Shown: in pieces, positions 11,933 through 12,627 of the stretch
How the letters are laid out: every line of letters begins with the position of its first letter
Position numbering within the stretch: position 1 is the first letter of the stretch
Source of the DNA: Brevundimonas sp.
Lineage (GTDB): Bacteria; Pseudomonadota; Alphaproteobacteria; Caulobacterales; Caulobacteraceae
Direction: 5' to 3'
Length of the DNA stretch: 12,627 nucleotides
Assembly: GCA_012270135.1 (NCBI GenBank)
Contig: JAAXIW010000222.1
Location: 1 to 12,627, forward strand
The notes under the pieces: generated by a model
The model's database searches: none
The model's input: only the letters and a program-made list of their open reading frames with translations
What the model was told of the DNA's origin: nothing
Translations under genes and position numbers: made by a program

Positions 11933-12627
11933 TCAGGCGTCGACCAGATTCCGCTCCTCGGCCGCCGCGCGCATCGCCTTTTGCAATTTCTCGAAGGCCC
12001 GGACCTCGATCTGGCGGACACGTTCGCGCGACACGCCATACTGGCCCGCGAGCTCCTCCAGGGTGACAGGATCGTCCTTGAGCCGGCGCTCGGTGAGGAT
12101 GTGCTTTTCCCGGTCGGTCAGCTCGTGCATGGCTTCTTCGAGCAGACCACGGCGGATGGACTTTTCCTCGTCCTCGGCCAGTTGGGTTTCCTGCGAAACT
12201 GCCGTGTCGTCCGCGAGCCAGTCCTGCCACTCGCTCTCGCCGTCCGCGCGCAGCGGCGCGTTCAGGGAGGCGTCGCCGCCGAGGCGACGGTTCATGTTGG
12301 TGACTTCTTCCTCGGACACGCCCAGTTTGGTGGCGATCGCCGAAAGATGTTCAGGCCGCAGGTCGCCTTCCTCGAAGGCCGAAATCTGGCTCTTCGCCTT
12401 GCGCAGGTTGAAGAACAGCTTCTTCTGCGCTGCGGTCGTGCCCATCTTAACAAGCGACCAGCTGCGCAGGATGTATTCCTGGATCGAGGCGCGGATCCAC
12501 CACATGGCATACGTCGCCAGGCGGAAACCTTTGTCCGGGTCGAATTTCTTGACGGCCTGCCGCAGGCCGACGTGGCGCGCGGCACGCACCTCGCCGAGCG
12601 GCAGGCCATCGCCGCGATATCCCATGG
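11933..12627 (-). CDS. rpoH: RNA polymerase heat-shock sigma factor RpoH (sigma-32), 5' end missing
   Basis: About 230 residues of sigma-32 run leftward off the right edge; the frame ends at TGA 11933-11935. It directs RNA polymerase to heat-shock promoters. Seen in order: region 2 with FDPDKGFRLATYAMWWIRAS (the -10 recognition part), IQEYILRSWSLVKMGTT, and the RpoH box QKKLFFNLRK that is diagnostic of the family. Region 3 follows, then region 4 with LTDREKHILTERRL and the helix-turn-helix YGVSRERVRQIEVRAFEKL that reads the -35. Family members of about 295 residues imply some 65 residues missing, so the first visible Met is internal. Near the window edge the normally conserved segment before VGL is unusual (ARH instead of EGN). 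It converges on the receiver gene with no terminator in the 5-nt gap. Confidence 0.93.
   Translation of the reverse strand, partial: MGYRGDGLPLGEVRAARHVGLRQAVKKFDPDKGFRLATYAMWWIRASIQEYILRSWSLVKMGTTAAQKKLFFNLRKAKSQISAFEEGDLRPEHLSAIATKLGVSEEEVTNMNRRLGGDASLNAPLRADGESEWQDWLADDTAVSQETQLAEDEEKSIRRGLLEEAMHELTDREKHILTERRLKDDPVTLEELAGQYGVSRERVRQIEVRAFEKLQKAMRAAAEERNLVDA

Noticed and set aside
1..12627. CRISPR arrays, insertion sequences, tRNA or rRNA genes, toxin-antitoxin or defence genes
   Set aside because: No regularly spaced repeats, transposase motifs, RNA gene structures or defence domains were found on reading either strand.
12622..12627. CCATGG at the very end taken as the rpoH start codon context
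   Set aside because: The Met there corresponds to an internal Met before GYRG in RpoH, and about 65 N-terminal residues of the family would be missing.

Overview
This 12.6 kb, GC-rich window looks like chromosomal DNA of an alphaproteobacterium. The evidence is an alphaproteobacterial-type RpoH, the alphaproteobacterial/Methanosarcina-type SerC, a Rhodobacter-type gene transfer agent (GTA) tail cluster, and frequent GTG/TTG starts. Caulobacterales (Caulobacter/Brevundimonas/Phenylobacterium-like) is my best guess from overall feel; nothing in the window proves it.

Positions 1-7477 hold the distal (tail) half of a GTA structural cluster, all on the plus strand and in the order of the Rhodobacter capsulatus RcGTA genes g7 to g15. 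They are: the 3' end of the head stopper (g7), tail terminator (g8), tail tube (g9), two small tail-assembly chaperones (g10 and the very short g10.1), a short tape measure (g11), distal tail protein (g12), a hub protein with a compacted middle (g13), an NlpC/P60 peptidase (g14) and the large tail-tip 'megatron' protein with a TIM-barrel glycosidase-like domain (g15). Most stop and start codons overlap or nearly abut, so the genes are probably translationally coupled. The main break is a 43-nt gap between g11 and g12 that holds a GC-rich hairpin. No integrase, replication, repressor or lysis gene is visible. The reading frames are intact and composition does not visibly change across the boundary with the housekeeping genes, which fits a resident, vertically inherited GTA rather than a recent prophage. 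The capsid and packaging genes would lie upstream of the window.

Positions 7478-11030 are housekeeping. A J-domain co-chaperone without a zinc finger overlaps serC (serine and B6 biosynthesis) by one base; after an 86-nt gap with a possible promoter comes purA (AMP biosynthesis), starting with TTG. Positions 11031-11114 carry a perfect 10-bp inverted repeat built on TTAACC half-sites. Next is a receiver-domain protein (11115-11927) whose phosphoacceptor Asp is Glu and whose C-terminal helices resemble an Hpt domain lacking its His. Converging on it, 5 nt away, is the 3' part of rpoH (heat-shock sigma-32) on the minus strand, cut by the window end.

No wholly new system is evident. The points most worth a second look are the compacted hub protein, the very short tape measure, the receiver/pseudo-Hpt protein without obvious phosphosites, the TTAACC palindrome, and the odd substitutions in rpoH close to the window edge. 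No gene-free stretch exceeds 100 bases.
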